Shown in pieces: positions 1 through 8,580 of a stretch of DNA of 64,000 nucleotides; the stretch's first letter is position 1, and each line of letters opens with the position of its first letter. The notes under the pieces were generated by a model. That model was not told where the DNA came from. It worked only from the letters and a program-made list of their open reading frames with translations, and made no database searches. A program made the position numbers and the translations under genes. This stretch comes from Pseudomonas sp. S35 (GTDB lineage: Bacteria > Pseudomonadota > Gammaproteobacteria > Pseudomonadales > Pseudomonadaceae). Where the stretch lies: positions 6,096,001 to 6,160,000 of the forward strand of contig NZ_CP019431.1 in assembly GCF_009866765.1 (NCBI RefSeq), in the 5' to 3' direction.

Positions 1-294
1 ACAGGCAGCGACGACGCCCTGGGCCCGAACGAAGGCATGGCCAGCGTGTGGACGGTCACCGCGCCGACCTACGCCGCACAGTGCCCCAACGTGCACAAGC
101 TGCTGACCAACCTGACGTTCACCGCCGCCGACGAGAGCCGGATGATGCAGCCGTTGCTCGATCACAAGGACGCTCTGGAATCCGCCAAGCAGTGGCTCAA
201 GGATCACCCGCAAGACCAGGCGCGCTGGCTGGACGGCGTGACCACCTTCGACGGCAAACCGGCTGCGGCCAACCTGCAACTCACCAGCAAATAA
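1..294 (+). CDS. caiX: Carnitine/quaternary-amine ABC transporter substrate-binding protein, C-terminal part
   Basis: This is the last 97 codons of a periplasmic binding protein of the OpuAC/ProX-like family; the start lies before the window. The tail resembles that of CbcX encoded at 6718-7665 in the same window (both end in a WLDGVTTFDG/WLAGVTTVDG-type motif), so it binds a quaternary amine. Its position directly before cdhC-cdhA-cdhB matches Pseudomonas caiX, the carnitine-specific binding protein that shares the CbcWV permease and ATPase. The product would act in the periplasm. The name depends mainly on context because the N-terminal half is missing. Confidence 0.85.
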   Translation, partial: TGSDDALGPNEGMASVWTVTAPTYAAQCPNVHKLLTNLTFTAADESRMMQPLLDHKDALESAKQWLKDHPQDQARWLDGVTTFDGKPAAANLQLTSK

Positions 295-314
295 CCTGAC
301 TTGAACCACCGTGT

Positions 315-334
315 CGCAGCCGCTCCTGGCTGCG
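315..334. repeat. Short hairpin between caiX and cdhC
   Basis: CGCAGCC and GGCTGCG form a 7-bp stem around a 6-nt loop in the 87-nt gap. There is no T tract, so it is more likely an extragenic palindrome or an mRNA-processing structure than a terminator. Confidence 0.4.
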
Positions 335-381
335 AACGGCACCGTACGCCTTGAAATCACACGCCCGTAAGGAACCGCCCC

Positions 382-1269
382 ATGAACCACGACGTCATCA
401 TCACCTGCGCACTCACCGGTGCTGGCGACACGACCGCCAGAAGCCCACACGTGCCGGTCACCCCCAAACAAATCGCGGCCGCTGCAGTTGAAGCGGCGAA
501 GGCCGGCGCCACGGTGGTGCACTGCCATGTGCGCGACCCCGAAACCGGCAAGTTCAGCCGTGACGTGGCGCTGTACCGCGAAGTCATGGAGCGCATCCGT
601 GAGGCCGACATCGACATCATCGTCAACCTCACCGCCGGCATGGGCGGCGACCTGGAGATCGGTGGCGGCGAACACCCGATGGCGTTCGGCCCGAATACCG
701 ACCTGGTCGGCCCGCTCACGCGCCTGGCCCACGTTGAAGAACTGCTGCCGGAAATCTGCACCCTGGACTGCGGCACCCTGAACTTCGGCGATGGCGACAC
801 CATTTACGTGTCCACGCCGGCGCAACTGCGCGCCGGCGCCAAACGCATCCAGGAACTGGGCGTAAAGGCCGAGCTGGAAATCTTCGACACCGGCCACCTG
901 TGGTTTGCCAAGCAGATGATCAAGGAAGGCCTGCTCGACAACCCACTGTTCCAACTGTGCCTGGGTATCCCATGGGGCGCACCGGCCGACACCACCACCA
1001 TGAAAGCTATGGTCGACAACCTGCCCGCCGACGCGGTGTGGGCCGGCTTCGGCATCGGCCGCATGCAAATGCCAATGGCGGCGCAGGCGGTGCTGCTGGG
1101 CGGCAACGTACGGGTCGGGCTGGAGGACAACCTGTGGCTGGACAAGGGCGTGCTGGCGACCAATGGCCAACTGGTGGAACGCGCCAGTGAAATCCTCAGC
1201 CGCCTGGGCGCGCGGGTCATGACCCCGGCCGAGGGCCGGATCAAGATGGGCCTGACCAAACGCGGGTAA
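382..1269 (+). CDS. cdhC: 3-dehydrocarnitine cleavage enzyme (BKACE/DUF849 family)
   Basis: The 295-residue protein belongs to the beta-keto acid cleavage enzymes, which condense a beta-keto acid with acetyl-CoA. Here the expected substrate is 3-dehydrocarnitine, giving acetoacetate and betainyl-CoA. The zinc-binding HxH motif is visible as VVHCHVRD (His47, His49) and the length fits a TIM-barrel BKACE. The start at 382 is preceded by AAGGA at 369-373. It lies between caiX and cdhA, the conserved order of the Pseudomonas carnitine operon, and acts in the cytoplasm after CdhA. The assignment relies on family and neighbours; specificity cannot be read from sequence alone. Confidence 0.93.
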   Translation: MNHDVIITCALTGAGDTTARSPHVPVTPKQIAAAAVEAAKAGATVVHCHVRDPETGKFSRDVALYREVMERIREADIDIIVNLTAGMGGDLEIGGGEHPMAFGPNTDLVGPLTRLAHVEELLPEICTLDCGTLNFGDGDTIYVSTPAQLRAGAKRIQELGVKAELEIFDTGHLWFAKQMIKEGLLDNPLFQLCLGIPWGAPADTTTMKAMVDNLPADAVWAGFGIGRMQMPMAAQAVLLGGNVRVGLEDNLWLDKGVLATNGQLVERASEILSRLGARVMTPAEGRIKMGLTKRG

Positions 1270-1273
1270 AAAA

Positions 1274-1302
1274 TATGGGAGCGGGCTTGCTCCCTCCCAC
1301 AG
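1274..1302. repeat. REP-like palindrome between cdhC and cdhA
   Basis: TATGGGAGCGGGCTTGCTCCCTCCCACA is one unit of the extragenic palindrome family scattered through this window. It sits in the 83-nt gap inside the carnitine operon and could stabilise or terminate part of the transcript. Confidence 0.7.
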
Positions 1303-1352
1303 TTTGAGCCGGTTCCCAAAACAGAATGTGTGAATACTTCAGGATCGTCGCC

Positions 1353-2318
1353 ATGAGCTTTATCACAGAAATCAAAACCTTCGCCGCCCTCGGCAGCGGT
1401 GTTATCGGCAGCGGCTGGGTGTCCCGCGCCCTGGCCCACGGCTTGGATGTGGTGGCGTGGGACCCGGCGCCCGGCGCTGAAGCGGCGCTACGCAAACGCG
1501 TCGCCAATGCCTGGGGCGCCCTCGAAAAACAGGGCCTGGCACCCGGTGCGTCACAAGATCGCCTGCGCTTTGTCGCCACCATCGAAGAATGCGTCAAAGA
1601 CGCCGATTTCATCCAGGAAAGCGCCCCCGAACGCCTGGAACTGAAACTGGAACTGCACAGCAAGATCAGCGCGGCGGCCAAACCCAATGCGTTGATCGGC
1701 TCGAGCACTTCCGGCCTGTTGCCGAGTGAGTTCTACGAGGGCTCGACCCACCCGCAACGGTGTGTGGTCGGCCATCCGTTCAACCCGGTCTACCTGCTGC
1801 CGCTGGTGGAAGTGGTGGGCGGCAAGCACACGGCGCCCGAGGCAATCCAGGCCGCGATCACGGTGTACGAGGCCCTCGGCATGCGCCCGCTGCATGTGCG
1901 CAAGGAAGTCCCCGGCTTTATCGCCGACCGCCTGCTCGAAGCGCTATGGCGTGAGGCACTGCACCTGGTCAATGACGGCGTGGCCACCACCGGCGAAATC
2001 GACGATGCCATCCGCTTTGGCGCGGGTTTGCGCTGGTCGTTCATGGGCACCTTCCTCACCTATACCCTGGCGGGCGGCGATGCCGGCATGCGGCACTTCA
2101 TGGCGCAGTTCGGCCCGGCGTTGCAGTTGCCGTGGACCTACCTGCCGGCGCCGGAGCTGACCGACAAATTGATCGACGACGTGGTGGATGGCACCCGCGA
2201 TCAGTTGGGCACCCACAGCATTTCGGCGCTGGAGCGCTATCGTGATGATTGCCTGCTGGCGGTACTGGAGGCGGTGAAAACCACCAAGGCCAAACACGGC
2301 ATGACCTTCGCTGAATAA
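1353..2318 (+). CDS. cdhA: L-carnitine dehydrogenase
   Basis: This 321-residue NAD-dependent dehydrogenase of the 3-hydroxyacyl-CoA dehydrogenase fold oxidises L-carnitine to 3-dehydrocarnitine. A Rossmann GSGVIGSGW loop sits about 12 residues from the start, and the C-terminal helical domain typical of the family follows. I chose the ATG at 1353 (MSFITEIK) over the upstream ATG at 1326 because it begins right before the Rossmann strand, as in known CdhA proteins, and is preceded by AGGA. It is cytoplasmic. Neighbours cdhC and cdhB complete the carnitine to glycine betaine route. Confidence 0.95.
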   Translation: MSFITEIKTFAALGSGVIGSGWVSRALAHGLDVVAWDPAPGAEAALRKRVANAWGALEKQGLAPGASQDRLRFVATIEECVKDADFIQESAPERLELKLELHSKISAAAKPNALIGSSTSGLLPSEFYEGSTHPQRCVVGHPFNPVYLLPLVEVVGGKHTAPEAIQAAITVYEALGMRPLHVRKEVPGFIADRLLEALWREALHLVNDGVATTGEIDDAIRFGAGLRWSFMGTFLTYTLAGGDAGMRHFMAQFGPALQLPWTYLPAPELTDKLIDDVVDGTRDQLGTHSISALERYRDDCLLAVLEAVKTTKAKHGMTFAE

Positions 2319-2331
2319 CGGAAACCCCACC

Positions 2332-2808
2332 ATGCCTGCACTGACCACCTACACCACCCCGGTCCTCGCCGATTGGGTGGACTACAACGGCCACCTGCGC
2401 GACGCGTTCTACCTGCTGATCTTCAGCTACGCCACCGACGCGCTGATGGACACATTGGGCCTGGACAGCGACAACCGTGAAGCCAGCGGCCACTCGTTGT
2501 TCACCCTGGAACTGCACCTGAACTACTTGCACGAGGTGAAACTGGGCGCCGAAGTGCAGGTGCACACGCAACTGATCGCCCACGACGCCAAGCGCCTGCA
2601 TCTCTATCACAGCCTGCATCGTGTGGGCGAAGAGCGGGCGCTGGCGGGCAACGAGCAGATGCTCTTGCATGTGGATCTGGCCGGTCCGCATTCGGCGCCG
2701 TTTACCGAGGCGACGCTGGAGAAAATCATCGCCCTGCGCGCCGCACAGACCGACCTGCCCAAGCCCGCCCTGCTCGGCCGGGTCATCGGTTTACCCGCTA
2801 AAAAATAA
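2332..2808 (+). CDS. cdhB: Betainyl-CoA thioesterase (hotdog fold)
   Basis: The 158-residue protein has the hotdog thioesterase signature near its N-terminus (DWVDYNGHLRDAFY), typical of the 4-hydroxybenzoyl-CoA thioesterase group. It hydrolyses betainyl-CoA to glycine betaine and CoA, the last step of carnitine conversion. It starts 13 nt after cdhA ends, so the two are surely co-transcribed. The gene order caiX-cdhC-cdhA-cdhB is the standard Pseudomonas arrangement and supports the specificity. Without that context it would be called only an acyl-CoA thioesterase. Confidence 0.92.
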   Translation: MPALTTYTTPVLADWVDYNGHLRDAFYLLIFSYATDALMDTLGLDSDNREASGHSLFTLELHLNYLHEVKLGAEVQVHTQLIAHDAKRLHLYHSLHRVGEERALAGNEQMLLHVDLAGPHSAPFTEATLEKIIALRAAQTDLPKPALLGRVIGLPAKK

Positions 2809-2813
2809 TCGGC

Positions 2814-2850
2814 AAAAAAAGCCCCGATCCAGCCGTGACTGGATCGGGGC
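2814..2850 (-). terminator. Strong hairpin, T tract on the minus strand only
   Basis: A perfect 12-bp inverted repeat (GCCCCGATCCAG / CTGGATCGGGGC, 6-nt loop) at 2821-2850 follows seven A residues at 2814-2820. Read on the minus strand it is a classical intrinsic terminator. On the plus strand, where cdhB ends 12 nt before it, the hairpin has no T run. Confidence 0.7.
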
Positions 2851-3063
2851 AGAGGTGCCTTGTGAGAGCGTTACATCCCGAGGGTGACCAAACCATCAAG
2901 CTGTGTGCCTGGGTTCAGTGTGCCGGTAAGTGCGCCCGGCAAATGGCCCGAAAACGACATGCTCATAGCCATCTGAGGCATTCGTGCATTCAGCCCTTGC
3001 CGACCGCTTGGGTGGCTACCAGAATCGAAGTCAGACCCCGCTCCCCTCACCAGGATAAACGTC

Positions 3064-3327
3064 ATGATGCATGCGGATTTGATTGACCAGGATGACCTGC
3101 TGGGCCAACTGCGCTCACTGGGCTTCGAAGTCTCCAGCGGCGCCACCGCCGAGCAGGCTTGCGAGTGTGCGGTACGCGGCTTGAGCGAAGCACGGGCCAA
3201 GGCGCTCAAGGGTATGGTTGAGCAGATGTACACCGGCAGCGCGACGATTTTGCCGGCGGTGCGTCAGGCGATTGATAAGCAGCTGTTGCCGGCTTTGGTG
3301 CAGTTCAAGCAGAACTCTGGGGCCTGA
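3064..3327 (+). CDS. Small conserved hypothetical protein
   Basis: This 87-residue predicted cytoplasmic protein has no signal peptide or membrane segment and no motif I recognise. It contains two cysteines close together (ACECAVRG), is largely helical by composition, and has coding-like third-position GC. AGGA at 3052-3055 precedes the ATG by 8 nt. It lies between the carnitine operon and gbdR, 255 nt downstream of cdhB, in an otherwise non-coding gap, and is followed by a REP hairpin. I have no basis for a function. A link to carnitine metabolism would be guesswork from position. Confidence 0.7.
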   Translation: MMHADLIDQDDLLGQLRSLGFEVSSGATAEQACECAVRGLSEARAKALKGMVEQMYTGSATILPAVRQAIDKQLLPALVQFKQNSGA

Positions 3328-3336
3328 CAGACCGCT

Positions 3337-3356
3337 ATCGGGGGCAAGCCCCCGAT
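3337..3356. repeat. REP-like hairpin between convergent genes
   Basis: ATCGGGGG-CAAG-CCCCCGAT is a perfect 8-bp stem with a 4-nt loop, placed between the end of the plus-strand small gene and the end of gbdR on the minus strand. Confidence 0.75.
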
Positions 3357-3370
3357 GCAGGCGACGCGGT

Positions 3371-4474
3371 CTAGAGCCTCACACTGGCAAAAGTCGACTC
3401 GTTGCGCGCCTGGCTCAACGCCGACATCGGCCCCGCCAACGGTGCCAATACCAGCGCCTGCGGAATCGGCATCATCGCCACCTGTTGGGTGGTGTTGGAA
3501 CCGACGCGTTCATCGCGTGGTGGAATGCCGAAGTATTCGCGGTAGCACTTGGAAAAGTGCGGCGTGGAGACAAACCCGCACACCGATGCCACTTCGATGA
3601 TCGACATCGGCGTCTGCTTGAGCAACTGCCGCGCACGGATCAGGCGCAGCTTGAGGTAATAGCGCGACGGCGAGCAGTGCAGGTATTTCTGGAACAGGCG
3701 CTCCAGCTGGCGTCGCGACACGGCGACGTACACTGCCAGTTCGTCCAGGTCGATCGGCTCTTCCAGGTTGGCTTCCATCAGCGCGACAATTTCCTGCAGC
3801 TTCGGCTGGTTGGTGCCAAGCATGTGCTTGAGTGGCACGCGCTGGTGGTCCTGCTCGTTGCGGATGCGCTCGTACACAAACATCTCGGAGATGGCGGCCG
3901 ACAGTTCACGGCCGTGGTCGCGGCTGATCAGGTGCAGCATCATGTCCAACGGCGCGGTGCCGCCGGAGCTGGTGAAGCGGTTGCGGTCGAGGGTGAACAG
4001 GCGTGTGCTCATGGCGACGCGCGGGAAGGCTTCCTGCATCGACGCCAGGCATTCCCAGTGCACGCTGCAATCGAACCCATCGAGCAAACCGGCGCAGGCC
4101 AGGGCCCAACTGCCGGTGCACACGGCGCCAAGGCGACGGGACTGGCGCGCCTGGCTTTGCAGCCACGACACATGTTCACGGGTGACGGTACGTTGGATAC
4201 CCACGCCGCCGCACACGATCACCGTGTCCAGGGCCGGGGCTTTGTGCATGGAAGCATCGGGAGTGATTTGCAGACCGTCGCTGGCCCAGACCTGGTTGCC
4301 GTCGACACTCAGGGTTGTCCAGCGATACAGCTCGCGACCGGACAATTGGTTGGCCATGCGCAGCGGCTCCACAGCCGACGCCAGGGAAATCAGCGTGAAA
4401 TTGTCCAGCAGCAAAAAGCCGATGGATTGAGGCGCACGGTTCTGGGGTTGGGCCCCTGAGTTGAACGACGTCAT
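3371..4474 (-). CDS. gbdR: Glycine betaine/dimethylglycine-responsive AraC-family regulator
   Basis: The 367-residue regulator has an N-terminal DJ-1/PfpI (class I glutamine amidotransferase-like) domain at roughly residues 17-190, including CTGSWALA, and a C-terminal AraC/XylS double helix-turn-helix at roughly residues 228-325 (VSRRQLERLFQKYL, then ASVCGFVSTPHFSKCY). I recognise this as GbdR, which activates glycine betaine catabolism, choline/carnitine import and related genes in Pseudomonas when glycine betaine or dimethylglycine is present. It is next to sdaB and cbcXWV, as in P. aeruginosa. A likely operator is the tandem repeat at 6537-6578. Confidence is high from length, both domains and locus. 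Confidence 0.95.
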   Translation of the reverse strand: MTSFNSGAQPQNRAPQSIGFLLLDNFTLISLASAVEPLRMANQLSGRELYRWTTLSVDGNQVWASDGLQITPDASMHKAPALDTVIVCGGVGIQRTVTREHVSWLQSQARQSRRLGAVCTGSWALACAGLLDGFDCSVHWECLASMQEAFPRVAMSTRLFTLDRNRFTSSGGTAPLDMMLHLISRDHGRELSAAISEMFVYERIRNEQDHQRVPLKHMLGTNQPKLQEIVALMEANLEEPIDLDELAVYVAVSRRQLERLFQKYLHCSPSRYYLKLRLIRARQLLKQTPMSIIEVASVCGFVSTPHFSKCYREYFGIPPRDERVGSNTTQQVAMMPIPQALVLAPLAGPMSALSQARNESTFASVRL

Positions 4475-4925
4475 CGCGGTATCTCCTCACACAAAGCGGG
4501 TGATGGCCTCAGGCGAGGCTCTTGTTATTGCGCTCTTCATCGATAAAGAAGAGAGGCTTTGAATTGATAGAGCAAATGCCGTGCCTAAAATTGAATGGCT
4601 ATTCAATAACTCCTGAAAACGACCTCATGACGCGTCTATATAAGCCCGCGCGGGAAGTGCGGGATATGTCCCAAAAGGGCGTAGGAGATAGCCTATTCGA
4701 GCCCCGTGAGCAGATCGGTAGCACTTGTGGGAAGGCGCTTTGAGGGCGTAGGAGAAGTCTGTCACCCCAAGCGCGGGTGACGGGTGGTCGAGGGGGAAAT
4801 CGTTTGCAAGCTACTTATCTGTTTGCGACGCGCTAAAAAGTGGCGCTGTGGGGTCTGTGTGTTCACTTGTGGTGAGCGGGCTTGCCCCGCTCACCACAAA
4901 GGCCCCACTCATCACAACAAGCTCA
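4475..4925. other. Intergenic region between gbdR and sdaB
   Basis: This 451-nt gap separates the start of gbdR from the end of sdaB. Apart from the REP hairpin at 4867-4899 I see no convincing gene. The 73-codon frame at 4522-4743 has no family resemblance and poor codon pattern. The gbdR promoter must lie in the left part, but no confident sigma70 boxes stand out. Confidence 0.5.
4867..4899. repeat. REP-like palindrome (GTGGTGAGCGGG class)
   Basis: A perfect 14-bp inverted repeat (TTGTGGTGAGCGGG / CCCGCTCACCACAA) surrounds CTTGC. The same core recurs at 32269-32299 and 47221-47390. It lies just downstream of sdaB and may act in 3'-end formation. Confidence 0.8.
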
Positions 4926-6302
4926 TCAGCACTCCACCGCGCTGACCGCCAAGCCACCGCGCGATGTCTCTTTGTACTTGTCATGCATGTCCGCGCCGGT
5001 ATCGCGCATGGTGCGGATCACCCGGTCCAGGGAGATAAAGTGCTGGCCGTCACCGCGCAAGGCCATTTGCGCGGCGTTGATCGCCTTCACTGCCGCAATC
5101 GCATTGCGCTCGATACACGGCACTTGCACCAGCCCGCCCACCGGGTCGCAGGTCAGGCCGAGGTTGTGCTCCAGGCCGATTTCGGCGGCGTTGCACAGTT
5201 GCTCCGGCGTGGCGCCAAGGATCTCGGCCAGCCCGGCCGCCGCCATTGCGCAGGCGGACCCCACCTCGCCCTGGCAACCGACTTCGGCGCCGGAGATCGA
5301 CGCGTTCTTCTTGCACAGAATGCCCACCGCCGCCGCACCGAGCAGGTAGTCGACAACGTTGGCCTCGGTGACTTCTTCACTGAATTTCATAAAGTAATGC
5401 AGCACCGCCGGGATGATCCCCGCCGCGCCGTTGGTGGGGGCGGTGACCATGCGCCCACCGGCGGCGTTTTCTTCGTTGACCGCCAGGGCGAACAGGTTGA
5501 CCCACTCCATCGCGCTCAAGGTCGAGCCGATCACGTTGGGTTTGCCCAGCTCCTGCAAACTGCGGTGCAGCTTGGCGGCACGGCGGCGCACGTTCAGGCC
5601 GCCGGGCAGGATGCCTTCGTGCTTGAGGCCCTGCTCCACGCAGTCCTGCATGGCACGCCAGAGCTTCATCAGGCCGCTGCGGATTTCTTCTTCGCAGCGC
5701 CAGACCTTTTCGTTGGCCAGCATCAATTCGGCGACGCGCAGGTTGTGGGTCTTGCACAGCTGCAACAGCTCGGCCGCGCTGGAAAAGTCATAGGGCAGTA
5801 CGGTGCCGTCCATATCGGCCACGCCGCTTTGCGCCTGGGCTTGATCCACCACAAAACCGCCGCCGACGGAGTAGTAGGTATCGCGGAACAGTTCGCCGTC
5901 ATCGCTGAACACCACCAGGGTCATGGCGTTGGGATGGAACGGCAGGTTTTCGTCGAGCAGGCGCATGTCCCGCGCCCAGACAAACGGCACCGGCAAACGC
6001 CCGTCCAGCAGCAGGGTGTCGGTTTCGCGCAGGGTGTGAATGCGCACGCCGATCTGCGATGGATCAATTGTGTCCGGCCACTCCCCCATCAGGCCCATGA
6101 TGGTGGCGGTGTCGCTGCCGTGGCCGATGCCAGTGGCCGACAACGAGCCGTACAGCTGAACTTCGACGCGCCGCACTTGCTCCAACATGTCACGTTCACG
6201 CAACCCTTGAACGAACAACGCCGCGGCGCGCATGGGGCCGACGGTGTGAGAACTCGAAGGCCCGATGCCGATCTTGAACAGGTCGAAAACGCTGATAGCC
6301 AT
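4926..6302 (-). CDS. sdaB: L-serine ammonia-lyase (iron-sulfur type)
   Basis: The 458-residue single-chain L-serine dehydratase converts L-serine to pyruvate and ammonia in the cytoplasm using a 4Fe-4S cluster. The N-terminal domain begins with the family signature [20 protein letters not shown], and the catalytic alpha domain carries cysteines in [12 protein letters not shown] and TCDPVGG that fit cluster ligands. Located next to gbdR, it likely disposes of serine formed from glycine after betaine demethylation; this placement is conserved in pseudomonads. Length is normal. The choice of sdaB rather than sdaA comes from the locus, since paralogues are similar. Confidence 0.92.
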   Translation of the reverse strand: MAISVFDLFKIGIGPSSSHTVGPMRAAALFVQGLRERDMLEQVRRVEVQLYGSLSATGIGHGSDTATIMGLMGEWPDTIDPSQIGVRIHTLRETDTLLLDGRLPVPFVWARDMRLLDENLPFHPNAMTLVVFSDDGELFRDTYYSVGGGFVVDQAQAQSGVADMDGTVLPYDFSSAAELLQLCKTHNLRVAELMLANEKVWRCEEEIRSGLMKLWRAMQDCVEQGLKHEGILPGGLNVRRRAAKLHRSLQELGKPNVIGSTLSAMEWVNLFALAVNEENAAGGRMVTAPTNGAAGIIPAVLHYFMKFSEEVTEANVVDYLLGAAAVGILCKKNASISGAEVGCQGEVGSACAMAAAGLAEILGATPEQLCNAAEIGLEHNLGLTCDPVGGLVQVPCIERNAIAAVKAINAAQMALRGDGQHFISLDRVIRTMRDTGADMHDKYKETSRGGLAVSAVEC

Positions 6303-6717
6303 TGCGGTAGAACTCCTCGATAAGCACGGCCAGGCTTGAACGAGGTGCTACGCTCAGATCGCCCAGATGGCGGCATCATCAAGCTTTTCCCGCCGCGTAC
6401 GGCGTCTCACACCGACGCACTCATGCTCACGAGCGTCGCTCGCGTGCGACCGCCTGTTTTGGCCGTTTTCAGCGGTGCAGATGGGCAAAAACTGCGGTTT
6501 AGCCTTGGGAAAAACCTGTAAGCGACGTCACCGACACTGGATACGACCCTCCCTGTACTGGATACGACGCCCCCTGTAGGCGTCAGATTTTCACTGGTAC
6601 ATGATCAGTCTCGACTCGTTTGCAAGGCACCGTGGCAGAGCTGTTGTCGCACGCTCCAACCGCAACATTTATAAAGCGCGGCGCAGGCCGCCAGAAAAAA
6701 CACAGGAGTCTACCCAG
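6303..6717. other. Regulatory region between sdaB and cbcX
   Basis: This 415-nt divergent intergenic region has no credible gene. It contains the 21-bp tandem repeat at 6537-6578, about 140 nt before the cbcX start, and the ribosome site AGGAG at 6704-6708. The promoters of both sdaB and cbcXWV must lie here. Confidence 0.6.
6537..6578 (+). promoter_or_regulatory. Two tandem 21-bp repeats, probable GbdR operator
   Basis: Two adjacent copies of a 21-bp unit (core CTGGATACGAC, end CCCTGTA) match at 19 of 21 positions, differing only at unit positions 12 and 14. A 21-bp period equals two helical turns, which suits tandem binding by an AraC-family activator. Placement upstream of cbcXWV, a known GbdR target, makes GbdR the natural candidate. 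Binding is inferred, not shown. Confidence 0.7.
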
Positions 6718-7665
6718 ATGAAAGGTTCACCCTCGTTGTTGTTGGCCGCCATGCTGAGTCTGCCAGTCATGGCGCACGCTGCAGAACCGGAACAGTGCAA
6801 GACCGTCAACTTCTCCGATGTCGGCTGGACCGACATCACCGTCACCACCGCGACCACCAGCGAAATCCTCAAGGGCCTGGGCTACAAGCCGCGCACCACG
6901 ATGATTTCGGTCCCAGTGACCTACAAGTCCCTGGCCGATGGCAAGAACATGGACATCTTCCTCGGCAACTGGATGCCGACCATGGAAAACGACATCAAGC
7001 AGTACCGTGATGCCGGCACCGTGGAAACCGTGCGCGCCAACCTGGAGAACGCCAAGTACACCCTGGCGGTCCCCGAGGCGCTGTACAACAAGGGCCTGAA
7101 AGACTTCGCCGATATCGCCAGATTCAAGGATGAGTTGGGCGGCAAGATCTACGGCATCGAGCCGGGTAACGACGGCAACCGCACCATCCAGACGCTCATC
7201 GACAAAGACGCTTTCGGCCTGAAAACCGCCGGTTTCAAAGTGGTCGAGTCCAGCGAAGCCGGCATGCTCTCCCAGGTTGAGCGCGCCTCCAAGCGCGATC
7301 AGGCCATCGTGTTCCTTGGCTGGGAACCGCACCCGATGAACACCCGCTTCAAGATGAAGTACCTGACCGGGGGTGACGATTCGTTCGGCCCCAACTACGG
7401 CCAGGCCACCATCTACACCAACGTCCGCAAGGGCTACACCCAGGAATGCAGCAACGTCGGCCAACTGCTGAAAAACCTGTCGTTCACCTTGAACATGGAA
7501 AGCACCCTGATGGGTAACGTCCTGGACGACAAGATGAAGCCCGACGCCGCCGCCAAGGCATGGCTGAAAAAGAACCCGCAAGTCCTCGACACCTGGCTCG
7601 CCGGTGTCACCACCGTAGACGGCCAACCTGGCCTTGGCGCCGTAAAAGCGTACCTCGACAAATAA
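6718..7665 (+). CDS. cbcX: Choline/betaine ABC transporter substrate-binding protein
   Basis: The 315-residue precursor has a Sec signal peptide (MKGSPSLLLAAMLSLP..AHA, cleavage near residue 21) and an OpuAC-type quaternary ammonium-binding domain with aromatic residues expected for a cation-pi cage (for example FLGNW, VFLGWEPHP). It delivers choline and betaine to the CbcW/CbcV membrane complex. The start at 6718 is set by AGGAG 9 nt upstream and by the signal peptide; the longer frame from 6601 has no function. It is first in cbcX-cbcW-cbcV and is likely activated by GbdR through the upstream repeats. Confidence 0.94.
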   Translation: MKGSPSLLLAAMLSLPVMAHAAEPEQCKTVNFSDVGWTDITVTTATTSEILKGLGYKPRTTMISVPVTYKSLADGKNMDIFLGNWMPTMENDIKQYRDAGTVETVRANLENAKYTLAVPEALYNKGLKDFADIARFKDELGGKIYGIEPGNDGNRTIQTLIDKDAFGLKTAGFKVVESSEAGMLSQVERASKRDQAIVFLGWEPHPMNTRFKMKYLTGGDDSFGPNYGQATIYTNVRKGYTQECSNVGQLLKNLSFTLNMESTLMGNVLDDKMKPDAAAKAWLKKNPQVLDTWLAGVTTVDGQPGLGAVKAYLDK

Positions 7666-7734
7666 CTCCGTTGTCCCCGGGCTGGTGCGCTGGCCCGGGA
7701 TGTTTTCCCTCTTCGCATGTGGACACTCACTACC

Positions 7735-8580
7735 ATGCTGACTGAACAGAAAATCCCACTAGGCCAGTACATCGCTGCCTTCGTCGAATGGTTGACCCAA
7801 CACGGCGCCAACTACTTCGACGCAATCGCATCGACACTGGAAACGATGATCCACGGCGTGACGTTTGCGCTGACCTGGTTCAATCCGCTGGCATTGATCG
7901 GTCTGATTGCGCTGCTGGCTCACTTTATTCAACGTAAATGGGGACTGACTGTTTTTGTCATCGCCTCCTTCCTGCTGATCCTCAACCTGGGGTACTGGCA
8001 GGAAACCATGGAGACCCTGGCGCAGGTGCTGTTCGCCACCCTGGTCTGCGTGGTCATCGGCGTGCCGCTGGGCATTGTTGCCGCGCACAAACCGATGTTC
8101 TACACCATGATGCGGCCGGTGCTCGATCTGATGCAGACCGTACCGACCTTCGTCTACCTCATCCCTACCCTGACCCTCTTCGGGCTGGGTGTGGTGCCTG
8201 GGTTGATCTCCACGGTGGTATTCGCCATTGCCGCGCCGATCCGCCTGACCTACCTGGGTATCCGCGATGTACCGCAAGAGTTGATGGACGCCGGCAAGGC
8301 CTTTGGCTGCTCGCGCCGTCAATTGCTCTCGCGCATTGAACTGCCCCACGCCATGCCGAGCATTGCCGCCGGCATTACCCAATGCATCATGCTGTCGTTG
8401 TCGATGGTGGTGATCGCCGCCCTGGTGGGCGCCGATGGCCTCGGCAAGCCGGTGGTCAACGCGCTGAACACCGCCGACATCGCCCTGGGCTTTGAAGCGG
8501 GCCTGGCAATCGTGTTGCTGGCCATCATGCTCGACCGCATCTGCAAACAACCCGACGCTAAAGTAGGGGGTGATGCATGA
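7735..8580 (+). CDS. cbcW: Quaternary-amine ABC transporter permease
   Basis: This 281-residue inner-membrane permease of the ProW/OpuAB type has a BPD_transp_1 domain with several hydrophobic helices. The EAA-like loop can be seen near MDAGKAFGCSRRQLLSRIELPHAMP (about residues 184-208), which contacts the ATPase. I chose the ATG at 7735 (MLTEQKIPLG), which gives the length expected for CbcW; an in-frame ATG lies 18 nt upstream. Its stop overlaps the cbcV start in ATGA (8577-8580), indicating translational coupling. It serves CbcX and probably CaiX. Confidence 0.93.
   Translation: MLTEQKIPLGQYIAAFVEWLTQHGANYFDAIASTLETMIHGVTFALTWFNPLALIGLIALLAHFIQRKWGLTVFVIASFLLILNLGYWQETMETLAQVLFATLVCVVIGVPLGIVAAHKPMFYTMMRPVLDLMQTVPTFVYLIPTLTLFGLGVVPGLISTVVFAIAAPIRLTYLGIRDVPQELMDAGKAFGCSRRQLLSRIELPHAMPSIAAGITQCIMLSLSMVVIAALVGADGLGKPVVNALNTADIALGFEAGLAIVLLAIMLDRICKQPDAKVGGDA

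Noticed and set aside
3218..4459. 413-codon plus-strand frame opposite gbdR
   Set aside because: GbdR on the minus strand has two complete domains; the plus frame has none.
4522..4743. 73-codon frame in the gbdR-sdaB gap
   Set aside because: No ribosome site, no family features and irregular codon pattern.
4848..6323. Long plus-strand open frame of 491 codons opposite sdaB
   Set aside because: It is antisense to a clear serine dehydratase, has a His/Gln/Arg-rich low-quality translation and no family resemblance. Such frames are common on the reverse of high-GC genes.
6537..6578. Possible CRISPR repeat
   Set aside because: Only two units, directly adjacent with no spacer; a tandem operator fits better.
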